From: an uncultured Poribacteria bacterium
GTDB lineage: Bacteria; Poribacteria; WGA-4E; WGA-3G
DNA: 64,000 bases
Reading direction: 5' to 3'
Assembly: GCA_951813545.1 (NCBI GenBank)
Contig: OX638352.1
Coordinates: 3,798,835-3,862,834 of the forward strand
Below are positions 19,339 to 29,663 of the stretch, piece by piece. Below the pieces are notes generated by a model. That model was not told where the DNA came from and made no database searches. It was given only the letters and a program-made list of their open reading frames with translations. Numbering within the stretch: the first letter of the stretch is position 1; every line of letters begins with the position of its first letter. The position numbers and the translations under genes were made by a program.

Positions 19339-22300
19339 ATGTCAATAACTGATTTTTTTCGAGGGAAAGTTCTGCTCATTACCGGCGGCACCGCATTTTT
19401 AGGGCAACCGATGATCGCGAAAATTTTGACCGCACTTCCCGATGTTCAAAAGATTTATCTGCTCATCCGAAGCCGTCCGGATACTGCTGGAAAACACATT
19501 TCTGCTCAAGAACGCTTAGAAAATGAACTTCTCACTTCAAATGTTTTTGCTTCCCTCCGACGCTTGCATGGTGCGAATTTTGAGGCATGGGCGAAGCAAA
19601 AGCTGACCGCTGTCGAAGGTGACCTCACCCATGAACGCCTTGGATTTAGCGATCTTGAGTACCAACAGCTTCAGGAAGAAGTTGAGGTCCTTATTAATAT
19701 CGCGGGCCTTGTAGACTTCGATCCACCTTTCGATGATTCTCTACGGGGCAATGCGCTCGCGGCCAAACACGTCGTCAACTTTGCTACGGGCTGTCGGGAT
19801 ACCGTGTTTCTCCATGTCTCAACGGCGTATGTTCGCGGTGATAAGCCGGGGCGGGTTCCTGAAGAACTTCCAGTGCCCTATGAACAGTACGCGGCACAGC
19901 ATCGGGAAAAGACTGGAATGGATATCCCAGAAACGCTCTCCGAGGAAATCGATGGGCTGCTTTCTCTAAGTACTGCTATCCATACTGAAGCCGATTCACC
20001 TGAAAATCTGGCACGCTTTCAGGAAGAAGCAAAACAGCAGAAAAAAGGAACGCGTAAAGGACTTGAAACACTCGTTGAAGAATTGAAGGAAGAATGGGTT
20101 GAAAACCGTTTGGTTGAGGCAGGACTGGAACATGCACGTTCGCGCGGGTGGAACGATACCTACACCTACATGAAATTTCTCGCCGAACAGATGATTATGG
20201 AATTACGGGGTGAGCTGCCAACTGCTATTGTGCGCCCGTCAATTATCGAGAGCAGTTTTGATGAACCTGAGCCTGGGTGGCTCGGAAAATTTCGGATGTC
20301 CGAACCTCTAATTGTCGGTTTCGGAAAGGGACGTTTGCCCGATTTCCCCGCTGATCCAGACATAATTCTTGACATTATTCCTGTTGATTTTGTTGTGAAC
20401 GCTATGTTAGCAGCAGCTGAAGCGACAGCAAAGCGCGGCGGTATTGAAGTGTATCACATCGCAACTGGAACACAGAATCCTCTCTACTTTCGGGGTATCT
20501 TTGAGGCGACTTACGAGTACTTCCTCAAATATCCGATGCTGGAGGATGGAAAACCGATCGCGGTGCCAATCTGGAAGTATCCGAGTTTAGAAGAATTTCA
20601 ACGGAAATTGGATAGCCGAATGCGCCAAGCGGATCTTGTCGTTTATGTCCTTGGTAAGCTTCCGATGCGCGCTGCGAAGCGGAAACGTCGCCAGCTTGTC
20701 CTTCAGCAGAGCGGTATCAAGGCACTCCTGCATTATATCAGAATCTATGCCCCTTACACGCGGACGAACTTTGAATTTGAAACGGAGAAGATGCGCGGGC
20801 TTTACGAGGCACTTTCACCAACAGAACAGCAACGTTTTAACTTTGATGTCTCGAAAATTCACTGGAAGCGGTATTTTCAAGAGATTCACATTCCGGGTAT
20901 CAAAAGACATGTGTTGAAACTTGAAGATGAGACAACAGACGATGCAAAGGCATCTTCCTCAGCAAAACAAGAGAAGACAGGTTCACAGGATGAATCCGAG
21001 GAGCCAGCTGCGTCACCTGAACAGATCGACCCGAAAACAATCGTAGATTTGGTTAAAATGCAGGCATCGCGAATTCCGGATAGAATCGCGCTGCAAATGG
21101 CAAACGAGGACGAGTGGGAAGAATATACCTACGCGGAGACCTATACGCGCTCGCGTCAAGTCGCTTGGCAGCTATGGGAGAGCGGTTTGCGCAAGGAGGA
21201 CCGTGTCGTTCTTGTCTCTGAAAACCAACCTGAATGGTGCATTGCCTATCTTGCTGCCGTCCAGATCGGTGCTGCCGTAGTTCCGCTTGACGCGCAAACC
21301 CCTGTCCACGAAATTTTAGCAATCGCTGAGTTCACCACCGCGAAATCGATTTTAGCCTCTGAAAGCGTATTAGAAAAATTCGGTGATGGACTGTCAACAC
21401 CAAAAGTCCTGTTACAAAACATCAATAAGAACTGCGAAATTGTGGGTACCGACCGCGTAGCGGACAAAATTTCAACTACTGAGATCCCAGCCGATTTTCC
21501 GAATGTGGATGTTTCTCCAGACACCGTTGCATCAATTATCTTCACCATGGGAACCACTGTGGAAGCAAAAGGCGCAATGCTCACACACGGTGGTTTTATC
21601 TCCAACGTGCAAGCGGTGGCAAAAGCACTCCCACCAACAGACACAGAGCGCATTCTGTCAGCACTTCCGCTATATCACGCCTTGAGTTTCTCGTGTAGTT
21701 TGTTGATGGCACTTTACAGCGGCACAACAGCAACCTACGTCAATGCGCTCCGTCCTACAACGCTTTTGAAGACAATGCGTGAGGCGAAGACGACAGCCTT
21801 TATCGGTGTCCCACGCCTTTTTCAGATGCTCCAAGGCACGATTGAACGGCAAGCAGCGCAAGCAGACACACCGGGCGGCACATTGGTGGAAAAAGCACAA
21901 GCTGTCATGGGTGGGCAGATTCGTGTCCTCGTGAGTGGCGGTGCTTCGCTCTCCGATACGATTTACGACGCATTTCAGAAGTTCGGGATGACACTCTACC
22001 AAGGCTATGGAATGACAGAGACAGCACCCGTGCTCAGTGTCAATCCGTATCTAAAGAGTAAACAGGGGTCGGTAGGACCGGCAGTGGAAGGTGTAGAACT
22101 TAAGATTGAAAATCCTGATAGTGACGGCATTGGGGAAATCATCGCCAAGGGACCGAGTACAATGAAGGGCTACTATCGGAATTCCGATGCTACAGAGAAG
22201 GCTATCCGCAATGGATGGCTCTACACAGGCGACCTCGGTTATATAGATGCCGATGGTTATCTCTACCTTACTGGACACTGCAAAGACATTATCGTTCCTG

Positions 22301-23631
22301 CCTCTGGAAAGAATATTTATCCTGTCGAATTGGAAGCACTCTATCGGGATAATCCTGCTATCTCTGAAATATGTGTTATTGGCATTCCGTATGAAGACGG
22401 TTCCGATACGGCTGTCCATGCTGTGATTGTGCCGACAGCACCCGATGAAACAACAGAAATGGAAATTCAGAACCACCTCCAAACGCGGGCAAAGCAGCTA
22501 CCGAGTTACCAGCAATTTCACAAATCTCATTTATGGGGCAATCCCCTACCGAAGACTGCGGATGGCACGATAGATCGCCAAAGTTTAAAGCGTAGTCTCG
22601 AGGCGCATCTTACATGCCTTCAGGAGGAGCCAGCGGTGGATGTGGAAGACGCTACGCCTGATACGCCGAGAGCGGATATACCGGAGGAAATTCTCACCAC
22701 ACTTGCCCGATTAGCACGTATGTCAACACACCAGATTCAACGAGAAAGTCGCTTGGATACCGATCTGGGGCTTGACTCACTCACACGACTTGACCTGTTG
22801 TTAGTTCTTGAATCCAGACTCGGTGGAACAATTCCAGATGCACTTCTCGCCAATTTGGAGACCGTCGGCGATGTTGTCAAATTAATTGAGACATTCCCCA
22901 CAGAGACAGCGAGAGAAACAGATGAGGTTCCTAAAGACAAGAAACCAGAATTTAGACAGGTGCCGCGGTGGTATGCTCGCGCATTCCGCGCTGTGATTAC
23001 CGGCATCTATAGAAATTATTTTTCGTTGAAATGCTATGGGCTTGAGCATATTCCGCAAGGCAAACCGTATATTATCATGCCGAATCACACAAGCCACCTT
23101 GATACGTTGACAGTGATTTCCGCTCTCGGAACGAAGGCATACCAACTCTGGACGCTCGCTGCACGAGATTATTGGTTTGCCACCCGCTTCCAAGGTTGGT
23201 TCGCTCGAACGTGTCTCAACGCGCTTCCGATAGAGCGGGAAGGTAATTTCACTGAATTCCTACAGGACCTCCGGGCAGCAAACGAGGTTATGACACAAAA
23301 CAATGGGCTACTAATTTTCGCTGAAGGGACACGCTCGCTTGATGGTAAACTTCAGCCATTCAAACCGGGGGTAATCAGCTTGCTCATCTACGGTCCTAAC
23401 GTCCCAGTTATACCCGCTTATATTGAAGGAACCTATCACGCGTTGCCGAAAGGGCAAAACTTGCCCAAGAAACATCCGGTTCGTATTATTTTTGGGGAGC
23501 CGCTTACTTTCCCGGAGAAAAGCCCAGCAGAAGCGTCGATTGACCCCGACAGATACCAAGAATTCTTGGAATTGGCACAAAACCGCGTTGCCGAACTTGG
23601 AGCAACGTTAAAACGACAGGAAGGATCTTAG
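19339..23631 (+). CDS. multidomain lipid enzyme: fatty acyl reductase (NAD-binding_4) + AMP-forming acyl ligase + acyl carrier domain + PlsC acyltransferase
   Basis: 1430 aa; 'LLITGGTAFLGQPMIAKIL' and 'YTYMKFLAEQMI' (reductase), 'YQGYGMTETAPVLSVNP' and 'TGHCKDIIVPASGKNIYPVELE' (ligase), 'LDTDLGLDSLTRLDLLLVLE' (ACP serine), 'MPNHTSHLDTL' HX4D and 'FAEGTRS' (PlsC). Confidence 0.9.
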   Translation: MSITDFFRGKVLLITGGTAFLGQPMIAKILTALPDVQKIYLLIRSRPDTAGKHISAQERLENELLTSNVFASLRRLHGANFEAWAKQKLTAVEGDLTHERLGFSDLEYQQLQEEVEVLINIAGLVDFDPPFDDSLRGNALAAKHVVNFATGCRDTVFLHVSTAYVRGDKPGRVPEELPVPYEQYAAQHREKTGMDIPETLSEEIDGLLSLSTAIHTEADSPENLARFQEEAKQQKKGTRKGLETLVEELKEEWVENRLVEAGLEHARSRGWNDTYTYMKFLAEQMIMELRGELPTAIVRPSIIESSFDEPEPGWLGKFRMSEPLIVGFGKGRLPDFPADPDIILDIIPVDFVVNAMLAAAEATAKRGGIEVYHIATGTQNPLYFRGIFEATYEYFLKYPMLEDGKPIAVPIWKYPSLEEFQRKLDSRMRQADLVVYVLGKLPMRAAKRKRRQLVLQQSGIKALLHYIRIYAPYTRTNFEFETEKMRGLYEALSPTEQQRFNFDVSKIHWKRYFQEIHIPGIKRHVLKLEDETTDDAKASSSAKQEKTGSQDESEEPAASPEQIDPKTIVDLVKMQASRIPDRIALQMANEDEWEEYTYAETYTRSRQVAWQLWESGLRKEDRVVLVSENQPEWCIAYLAAVQIGAAVVPLDAQTPVHEILAIAEFTTAKSILASESVLEKFGDGLSTPKVLLQNINKNCEIVGTDRVADKISTTEIPADFPNVDVSPDTVASIIFTMGTTVEAKGAMLTHGGFISNVQAVAKALPPTDTERILSALPLYHALSFSCSLLMALYSGTTATYVNALRPTTLLKTMREAKTTAFIGVPRLFQMLQGTIERQAAQADTPGGTLVEKAQAVMGGQIRVLVSGGASLSDTIYDAFQKFGMTLYQGYGMTETAPVLSVNPYLKSKQGSVGPAVEGVELKIENPDSDGIGEIIAKGPSTMKGYYRNSDATEKAIRNGWLYTGDLGYIDADGYLYLTGHCKDIIVPASGKNIYPVELEALYRDNPAISEICVIGIPYEDGSDTAVHAVIVPTAPDETTEMEIQNHLQTRAKQLPSYQQFHKSHLWGNPLPKTADGTIDRQSLKRSLEAHLTCLQEEPAVDVEDATPDTPRADIPEEILTTLARLARMSTHQIQRESRLDTDLGLDSLTRLDLLLVLESRLGGTIPDALLANLETVGDVVKLIETFPTETARETDEVPKDKKPEFRQVPRWYARAFRAVITGIYRNYFSLKCYGLEHIPQGKPYIIMPNHTSHLDTLTVISALGTKAYQLWTLAARDYWFATRFQGWFARTCLNALPIEREGNFTEFLQDLRAANEVMTQNNGLLIFAEGTRSLDGKLQPFKPGVISLLIYGPNVPVIPAYIEGTYHALPKGQNLPKKHPVRIIFGEPLTFPEKSPAEASIDPDRYQEFLELAQNRVAELGATLKRQEGS

Positions 23632-23642
23632 GAAATTTTATC

Positions 23643-24359
23643 ATGTCGGATCTGAACCCGAAACTTTTAAAAGCAAGTTTTGGCTTGCAAGCTACGCCAA
23701 AAACAGCCGCATTTTTTGATGTAGATGGCACCTTGTTGAAGTCAACGATCGTGCATTACTACATCTGGATGCGCTCTGCACAGATTCCATTCCTTCTAAA
23801 ACACTTGTGGTTAATTGGGTTCCTTCCCAAAATTGTGTACTATCTGGTTTTGGACAGGGTGAGTCGAACCCGTTTTAATCAGGTGTTCTATCGGAATTAT
23901 CGCCGGATGAATGTTGCCGATATTAAAGAGTTGTCCATAAGAATGTTCGAGGCTTACCTTCGCCCGAAAATCTTCTCTGAGGCGGTATCGCAAGTTCAAG
24001 AACACAAGGAACAGGGCACAGCCATCGTCCTCGTAACCGGTTCGCTTGATTTTATTGTCCAACCGATTGCGGATTACCTCACCGTTGATTCTGTACTGGC
24101 ACCGCAGCTTTGTGAAGAGGACGGGCAATTCACAGGTGAACTTACAACCGACCCACTCATCGGGGAAGAGAAGGCAAAAGCGATACGAACTTATGCTGAG
24201 CAACACGAAATTTCACTGGAAGACAGTTATGCTTACGGCGATAGTCAATCCGATTTGCCGATGTTGGAATGCGTCGGAAACCCCGTCGTCGTGAACCCAG
24301 GAAAAGCATTCCGTAAGAAAGCACTTGCATCTGGTTGGGAAATGCACGAATGGCTTTGA
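23643..24359 (+). CDS. HAD-IB family phosphatase (SerB-like)
   Basis: 238 aa; 'AAFFDVDGTLLKSTIVHYY', 'VLVTGSLDFI', 'AYGDSQSDLPMLECVG'; 12 bp downstream of the PlsC-containing fusion, same strand. Confidence 0.85.
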   Translation: MSDLNPKLLKASFGLQATPKTAAFFDVDGTLLKSTIVHYYIWMRSAQIPFLLKHLWLIGFLPKIVYYLVLDRVSRTRFNQVFYRNYRRMNVADIKELSIRMFEAYLRPKIFSEAVSQVQEHKEQGTAIVLVTGSLDFIVQPIADYLTVDSVLAPQLCEEDGQFTGELTTDPLIGEEKAKAIRTYAEQHEISLEDSYAYGDSQSDLPMLECVGNPVVVNPGKAFRKKALASGWEMHEWL

Positions 24360-24472
24360 ATGGCTCTCGGCTATCAGTTATCGGCTATCAGCATGTGACG
24401 GTTGCGTACTGCTTTCTACTACAAACTGCCTTGGAAATCAACTACCGACGGCTCAAAAAGAGGAGAATACTC

Positions 24473-24679
24473 ATGAATGTTAGACGTTATTTAGAATCCA
24501 TGTCCGAACCCAACGACACCATGTTTGTTGAAATTGGAGATAGACACCGGTTCACCCGTCGCGGGGACGATTGGCTTAAATTTCGTGAAGATTTGATTGA
24601 ACTCTTGGAACAGACGATTTCTGAGGAGTTGTCTACGGAATTCGCGGAAGCAACAGAGGACTGGACTTCGGAGGAGTAG
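24473..24679 (+). CDS. small hypothetical protein
   Basis: 68 aa MNVRRYLESMSEPNDTMFVEIGDRHRFTRRGDDWLKFREDLIELLEQTI..., preceded by aggaga RBS-like sequence. Confidence 0.4.
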   Translation: MNVRRYLESMSEPNDTMFVEIGDRHRFTRRGDDWLKFREDLIELLEQTISEELSTEFAEATEDWTSEE

Positions 24680-24773
24680 TGGTTACGGCAATGGTAATAA
24701 TGTCCCTATAGTCGTTCATTTCTTCACCTCCGAAATATCAAAAACATTAAAGTTCAGTGAATGGTTATTGATT

Positions 24774-24985
24774 CTAAGCGTTTTGAAAATCTTGCCAATC
24801 AATTCCCAACTGCCGAGCAACAGCATGAATCGTTCCCAATTTTATGTCACGGCTACCCCATCTGGAACAACAGTGCCTCGTTGGGTATTGGGATTAAACC
24901 ATTTTCGGTGTGATCCACCGCCTCTTCTCTTACGTTCTTGACAACCGAGAGATGTTAACTTTCGGGAAACTTCTCGATATCTCAC
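24774..24985 (-). pseudogene. hicA: HicA/YcfA-like toxin gene with an apparent 1-nt deletion
   Basis: GTG start overlapping the hicB stop (GTGA). Reverse strand reads RYREVSRKLTSLGCQERKRRGGGSHRKWFNPNTQRGTVVPD / (frameshift ~24856-24861) / WGSRDIKLGTIHAVARQLGIDWQDFQNA*; not in the ORF track. Confidence 0.75.
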
Positions 24986-25230
24986 GAGGTAGATACCACC
25001 GTTTCCAGCCACATGGGTCCCTTTGCGTCAGGAATCTGGGTGTTTTCTGGCAATGAGCGTCCCATCTCCTGATATAATTCAAGAACTGCAGCAAAGGTAT
25101 CTTGGACGTTTTCTAATGCCTCATTTAACGAATCACCCTCTGTGACTAACTCCGGCAACAGCGGGGAAGTCACTGTATATCCATCTTCAGGTTGAGGGAT
25201 CAGAAAAAGTGGTATTTTGTATTCCATCAA
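24982..25230 (-). CDS. hicB: HicB-like antitoxin
   Basis: 82 aa; 'PLFLIPQPEDGYTVTSPLLPELVTEGDSLNEALENVQDTFAAVLELYQEMGRSLP' classic HicB fold. Confidence 0.8.
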   Translation of the reverse strand: MMEYKIPLFLIPQPEDGYTVTSPLLPELVTEGDSLNEALENVQDTFAAVLELYQEMGRSLPENTQIPDAKGPMWLETVVSTS

Positions 25231-25288
25231 AAACTCCCCAATACTCCTTGTTTAGTGTAGACCTTGTTCTAATGTAGAGAACTTTATA

Positions 25289-25867
25289 TTACCTACTTTG
25301 TGGTTCTCCGAAAATCGCAGCCTTAATTTCCGGATCTGTTACCTCTTCTCTAGTAAGTGCTAATCCTACGATTGGAGTAGTTTTATATACACTAACAGCT
25401 GCTATGTAAAGAACCTTAGGATAAATAGTTGCTGATCCATTCGGAGAGTTTACCACATAACGCCAGTAAACCAAAGCTTTACGCGCTTTTAGAAATAGAG
25501 ATTCTACATTATCCCAACCAGTAGGTAGTTTTATTGTTAACTTCTCTTCGTCAAATTTCTGTTGTATTTCTGCTTTGGATTCCTTTCCCAGGATTTTGTA
25601 CAAATTGTCCAGATCGTGAGTATTTTTCTTAAAGGAGCATCCTTCTCGTTCCAACTTGTATTTCAGTAACAACTCGGTGCATTGGGCAGCAATCATAGTA
25701 GTGGCAATAATATTACCAAAAGCTAATGCGTCCGGATCACCTCTTTTCCATTCAAAATCATCGAATTCAAGAAGGGTTTGGGCAGACTTCAACATACCGG
25801 GCAACACGGCGGCCAATTTAGTTTCGTCAATAAATGGTTTTTTCCGTTTATCTTTTCTACCCATCAA
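25289..25867 (-). CDS. HEPN-like hypothetical protein
   Basis: 192 aa; 'IAAQCTELLLKYKLEREGCSFKKNTHDLDNLYKIL' resembles HEPN-type helical proteins; weak. Confidence 0.35.
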   Translation of the reverse strand: MMGRKDKRKKPFIDETKLAAVLPGMLKSAQTLLEFDDFEWKRGDPDALAFGNIIATTMIAAQCTELLLKYKLEREGCSFKKNTHDLDNLYKILGKESKAEIQQKFDEEKLTIKLPTGWDNVESLFLKARKALVYWRYVVNSPNGSATIYPKVLYIAAVSVYKTTPIVGLALTREEVTDPEIKAAIFGEPQSR

Positions 25868-26361
25868 ACAAGTCTCCTTAATTTACTTCGCTTTCGTGTT
25901 ATATCCATTTGGTTTACACGATTTCCTATTTGATAGCTTTTGGATTGTTTGTGAAATGCAATTTTTCCCTGTTTTTCTTGTTAGTTAAGTGTTAAATCTG
26001 AGGTGATTCTGTCGGCTGGCAGTTTCTTCAAAAAAAGTCGTTACTACGATATATATGATAACATATTTAAGTTAAAAATTCAAACATATTTTTTTATTAT
26101 AATGGGATCCAGAAGCCTCATTGGCAGACGATAGGCGTGTTTCTGAAGTAGACACTATATAGAGTTAATGGATTCCATAGAAATGCTGCCTGAAAGTCTT
26201 CCAATGGATTTGTTACGGCACACGGAGTGTGCCTACTACTTTAGGAACGCTTGACAAACAAATTCTATTGGATTAAAATAGCAGGCAACATTTATCACTG
26301 AACCGGTCCAGGTGCTATAGAACTCACCTCAATAAAATCCAATAACGGAAGCACAATCCTT

Positions 26362-27309
26362 ATGCCAAATTCAATCGCTGATGCACAGGCTTTAGAAGCC
26401 GAAGACAAACTTGCCGAAGCCATCCAAGCCTACGATAGTATCCTCAGCACAACAGATGACACATCAATCCTCGCGTTCGCTAATTTTCGGTTGGGGACAA
26501 TCTATCGGACGTGGAGAGAACTCTTCACAGCGCAACGATTTTTAGCGAAAGCACATCAACTCGCGCCAAGCGATACCGACATCCGAGATGCAATTGAGGA
26601 ACTCAATCAGCATTTTTCAGAAAATAAGGAGACGATTGCCGAAGAGATGACCCGCAAAAATAGCGACCAGATTGTGTCTCTTTTTCGCATCGCTACGGGC
26701 ATTAAACTCATCACAATGGATAAGGCAGTTCAGGCGTATCCGTTGCTGAAGAGCCGGACCAAGATTTTTCCGAACGCTGCGGTCGCCAAGCATCTCCTCA
26801 CCGATATCCAGATCACGGAGGAGGAACGAAACTCAGCGATCGACTTTCTGTTAGAGCGGGACTGGCTCGTCAGCACCGGTGTATCGCTTTACACGATAGC
26901 GGAGAGCGGACTGTTCGCTTTTTATACGGAACTTGCTCAGTTGCATGTCGTCAATGCGGCTTATTCAGAGGCAGTGACGTGTTATGAACAGGCATATTGG
27001 CTGGACCCGTCGCAGCACCATCTGCGCTATCAGCAAGTTATCTGTCACGCCGAAGCAGAGACGTGGGATGCGGCGGTCGAAGTCCTTGAGCAACTTCCAA
27101 CTGAAATTCCAGAAAGCATAGATCTTGTGGCGTATCACACGGCTGTCGCGCAGAGTTACCATCATATCTATCAAACGACGCAGGACGAGGATGTCAAACG
27201 GAAAGTCATTAAAGCGTGCGAGGCGATATTGCATCTGGACAAGAAAGCAAGAGAGATTTCAAAACTCCTCGCGTCGTATCAAGGCAAAAAGAGTTGGTGG
27301 CGTAGATAG
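26362..27309 (+). CDS. TPR-repeat protein
   Basis: 315 aa; 'KLAEAIQAYDSIL...FANFRLGTIYRTWRELFTAQRFLAKAHQLAPSD', 'AYSEAVTCYEQAYWLDPS'. Confidence 0.75.
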   Translation: MPNSIADAQALEAEDKLAEAIQAYDSILSTTDDTSILAFANFRLGTIYRTWRELFTAQRFLAKAHQLAPSDTDIRDAIEELNQHFSENKETIAEEMTRKNSDQIVSLFRIATGIKLITMDKAVQAYPLLKSRTKIFPNAAVAKHLLTDIQITEEERNSAIDFLLERDWLVSTGVSLYTIAESGLFAFYTELAQLHVVNAAYSEAVTCYEQAYWLDPSQHHLRYQQVICHAEAETWDAAVEVLEQLPTEIPESIDLVAYHTAVAQSYHHIYQTTQDEDVKRKVIKACEAILHLDKKAREISKLLASYQGKKSWWRR

Positions 27310-27423
27310 ACATGTGAGAAAAACACGATTGACAAAAAGAGATGCGTCTGATAAAGTATCACCATATTTCAGATTTTCTAAATGGACTTACAAACGACGC
27401 TCTAAGATTTGTGGAGGGAAAAG

Positions 27424-28683
27424 ATGCCAGCACGTTTAGCAATAGATGGCGGAACCCCCGTTATCGCAGAACCGGTCCCCGGCGGAATGCACGGACCCAG
27501 CGTGATAGATGAGCGTGAGATCAATGCTGTGACCGAGGTCTTGCGTAGTGGAAAACTCTTTCGGTTCGTTGAGGATTCAAATGTAGCCAGTTTTGAGAAG
27601 GAAGCAGCCGCACACCTCGGCGCAAAACACGCTTTGATGGTGAACTCAGGCACCTCAGCTATCATCTGTGCACTGACTGCGGTCGGTATTGGACCGGGGG
27701 ATGAGGTGATTTTACCGGGCTACACTTTTATCGCAACCGCTGCCGCTATTGTCGGTGTTGGTGCGATACCAGTGATAGCAGAAATTGACGATTCACTCGG
27801 CTTAGACGTTGCCGATGTGGAACGGAAAATTACACCGCACACCAAAGCCATCTTACCGGTACACATGCAAGGCGTGCCGTGCCGGCTTGAAGCGATTGCC
27901 GAACTCGCACAGAAGCACGACCTTCTCGTTGTTGAGGATTGCTGTCAGTGTGTCGGTGGGCAGTATAAGGGCAAATATGCTGGAATGTGGGGGGATGCGG
28001 GTGCGTGGAGTCTTAATTACTACAAAGTGATCTCTTGTGGAGAGGGTGGACTCGTCTTTACCGACGACTATGATGTCTATGAACGCGCAGCGTTCGCCGC
28101 AGAACCCGGTTTGCCGATGTGGATGAGCGATTCTGAATGGCAGAACAAACCCTTTTCACGGCAGTGTTACCGGACGAGTGAGATTTTAGGAGCGATCGCA
28201 CGCGTGCAACTTTCGAAGTTAGAGGACATCTTGGGACATACACGCCGACTCAAAAAGGCGTTCACCGCAGAACTCGCTGAGGAGCCGAAAGGCTATATCC
28301 GACAACACGTGGATGATCCGAGTGGCGAGTGTGGTATTAGTGCCGCCATTATCGTGCGCGACGTGGAACTCGCTAAGAAATATGCCGACGCACTCAAGGC
28401 AGAGGGGTTGAACGCAGGGACTGCCTATAACGAAGGTTTCCCCGACCGGCATATCTATACCTATTGGGATTCGATCCTATTCAAGCATTCACCAGACGCG
28501 TCTGGGTATCCGTGGAAGGATCCGCGCTACAAGGGAGATGTTGAATACTCACGAGATATGTGTCCGCAGACGCTGTCTATCCTCGGTCGTGCGCTACGGT
28601 TTGGGTTTAACGTGAATATGCAAGAGGAACACGCGCGATTGATGGCAGCTGCTATCAACAAAGTGGACGATGCCTTGGGGTAA
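27424..28683 (+). CDS. DegT/DnrJ/EryC1/StrS family PLP aminotransferase
   Basis: 'HALMVNSGTSAIICALTAVGIGPGDEVILPGYTFIATAAAIVGVGAIPVIAEID', 'VVEDCCQCVGGQYKGKYAGMWGDAGAWSLNYYKVISCGEGG' (SxxYxK-like PLP lysine). Confidence 0.9.
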   Translation: MPARLAIDGGTPVIAEPVPGGMHGPSVIDEREINAVTEVLRSGKLFRFVEDSNVASFEKEAAAHLGAKHALMVNSGTSAIICALTAVGIGPGDEVILPGYTFIATAAAIVGVGAIPVIAEIDDSLGLDVADVERKITPHTKAILPVHMQGVPCRLEAIAELAQKHDLLVVEDCCQCVGGQYKGKYAGMWGDAGAWSLNYYKVISCGEGGLVFTDDYDVYERAAFAAEPGLPMWMSDSEWQNKPFSRQCYRTSEILGAIARVQLSKLEDILGHTRRLKKAFTAELAEEPKGYIRQHVDDPSGECGISAAIIVRDVELAKKYADALKAEGLNAGTAYNEGFPDRHIYTYWDSILFKHSPDASGYPWKDPRYKGDVEYSRDMCPQTLSILGRALRFGFNVNMQEEHARLMAAAINKVDDALG

Positions 28684-28691
28684 TTAAAGTT

Positions 28692-29453
28692 CTATTCTGG
28701 TGAAGCCGGAATGACGTAGGTGCGCCGCGCGACTTCGGTGAAGCCAAGTTTTTGTGCCACCCGAAATGAAGCGAAGTTGTCTTCGCCGCAACTCCAGGCA
28801 GGGACTTTACCTCTCGCTTGAATCTCTTGGGCGACGAGCGATGCCGCGGCGGTAGCAAATCCTTTTTCACGCCACGCCTCCAGTGTAGAGACCCCAATGT
28901 CAGCGTGTAGTTTCGTCTCAGCGTAGGTGTGCGCAACGGCGACGATGTTACCGTCCACAACGGCTCCAGCAGCGATACCTTCTGTCAGCATTGCTTGGTG
29001 TGTTTTGTAACCGTTTCCTTGAACTTCTGCAGGGGCTTTTGCCAGACGGTCTATATCTTCTAATGACAAGCGACGAACGCTGTCATTTGGATAACAGTGG
29101 ACAGGTTCTAAGAGCGCGTGACAGACATCACCGTAATAACGAACAGGTGTGCGAGTGTTTGATTCGATAAGTTTGCCGAGGGGTTCAGCACACGCGGAGC
29201 CCACGTTAATACAACTCCATCCGTCAGTGGCTTTCAAAAGTTGCCACAGTGCATCGGCATCGGTGCCGAAACCGGACGGTTCGTCAAAGCAGTACGCATC
29301 AAAGACCAATGCGGCGTTAACATCCGGCAGTTTCCCGGCGACATAAGCCGAGCACGCTCCCTGTTTCAGGCGGGATGCAGAGATAACCGTCATCGGTGTA
29401 TCACCGATGACATCAGCCAGAACGAGACATTCTTGAGACGTAAGTTTAGTCAT
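28692..29453 (-). CDS. GNAT family N-acetyltransferase
   Basis: 253 aa; 'ADIGVSTLEAWREKGFATAAASLVAQEI...ASFRVAQKLGFTEV'. Confidence 0.8.
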   Translation of the reverse strand: MTKLTSQECLVLADVIGDTPMTVISASRLKQGACSAYVAGKLPDVNAALVFDAYCFDEPSGFGTDADALWQLLKATDGWSCINVGSACAEPLGKLIESNTRTPVRYYGDVCHALLEPVHCYPNDSVRRLSLEDIDRLAKAPAEVQGNGYKTHQAMLTEGIAAGAVVDGNIVAVAHTYAETKLHADIGVSTLEAWREKGFATAAASLVAQEIQARGKVPAWSCGEDNFASFRVAQKLGFTEVARRTYVIPASPE

Positions 29454-29663
29454 TTAATAGTTGTTAGTTATTAGTTGTCGGTTATCAGAAAGAATGGCAG
29501 TCAGCAGGGATTGAAAGCGCGGAAGAATGGGTTGTTCCATCCTTCGTCCTTCCATCCAAACGCTGGACGTTGAAAATCATTAGAAAATCTAAGCAATTGG
29601 ACTTAACCGAAAATCGGGTCCCCGCCTGTTACTGGAAAGGGGGTTTTGCTTGGATATTTTTCA

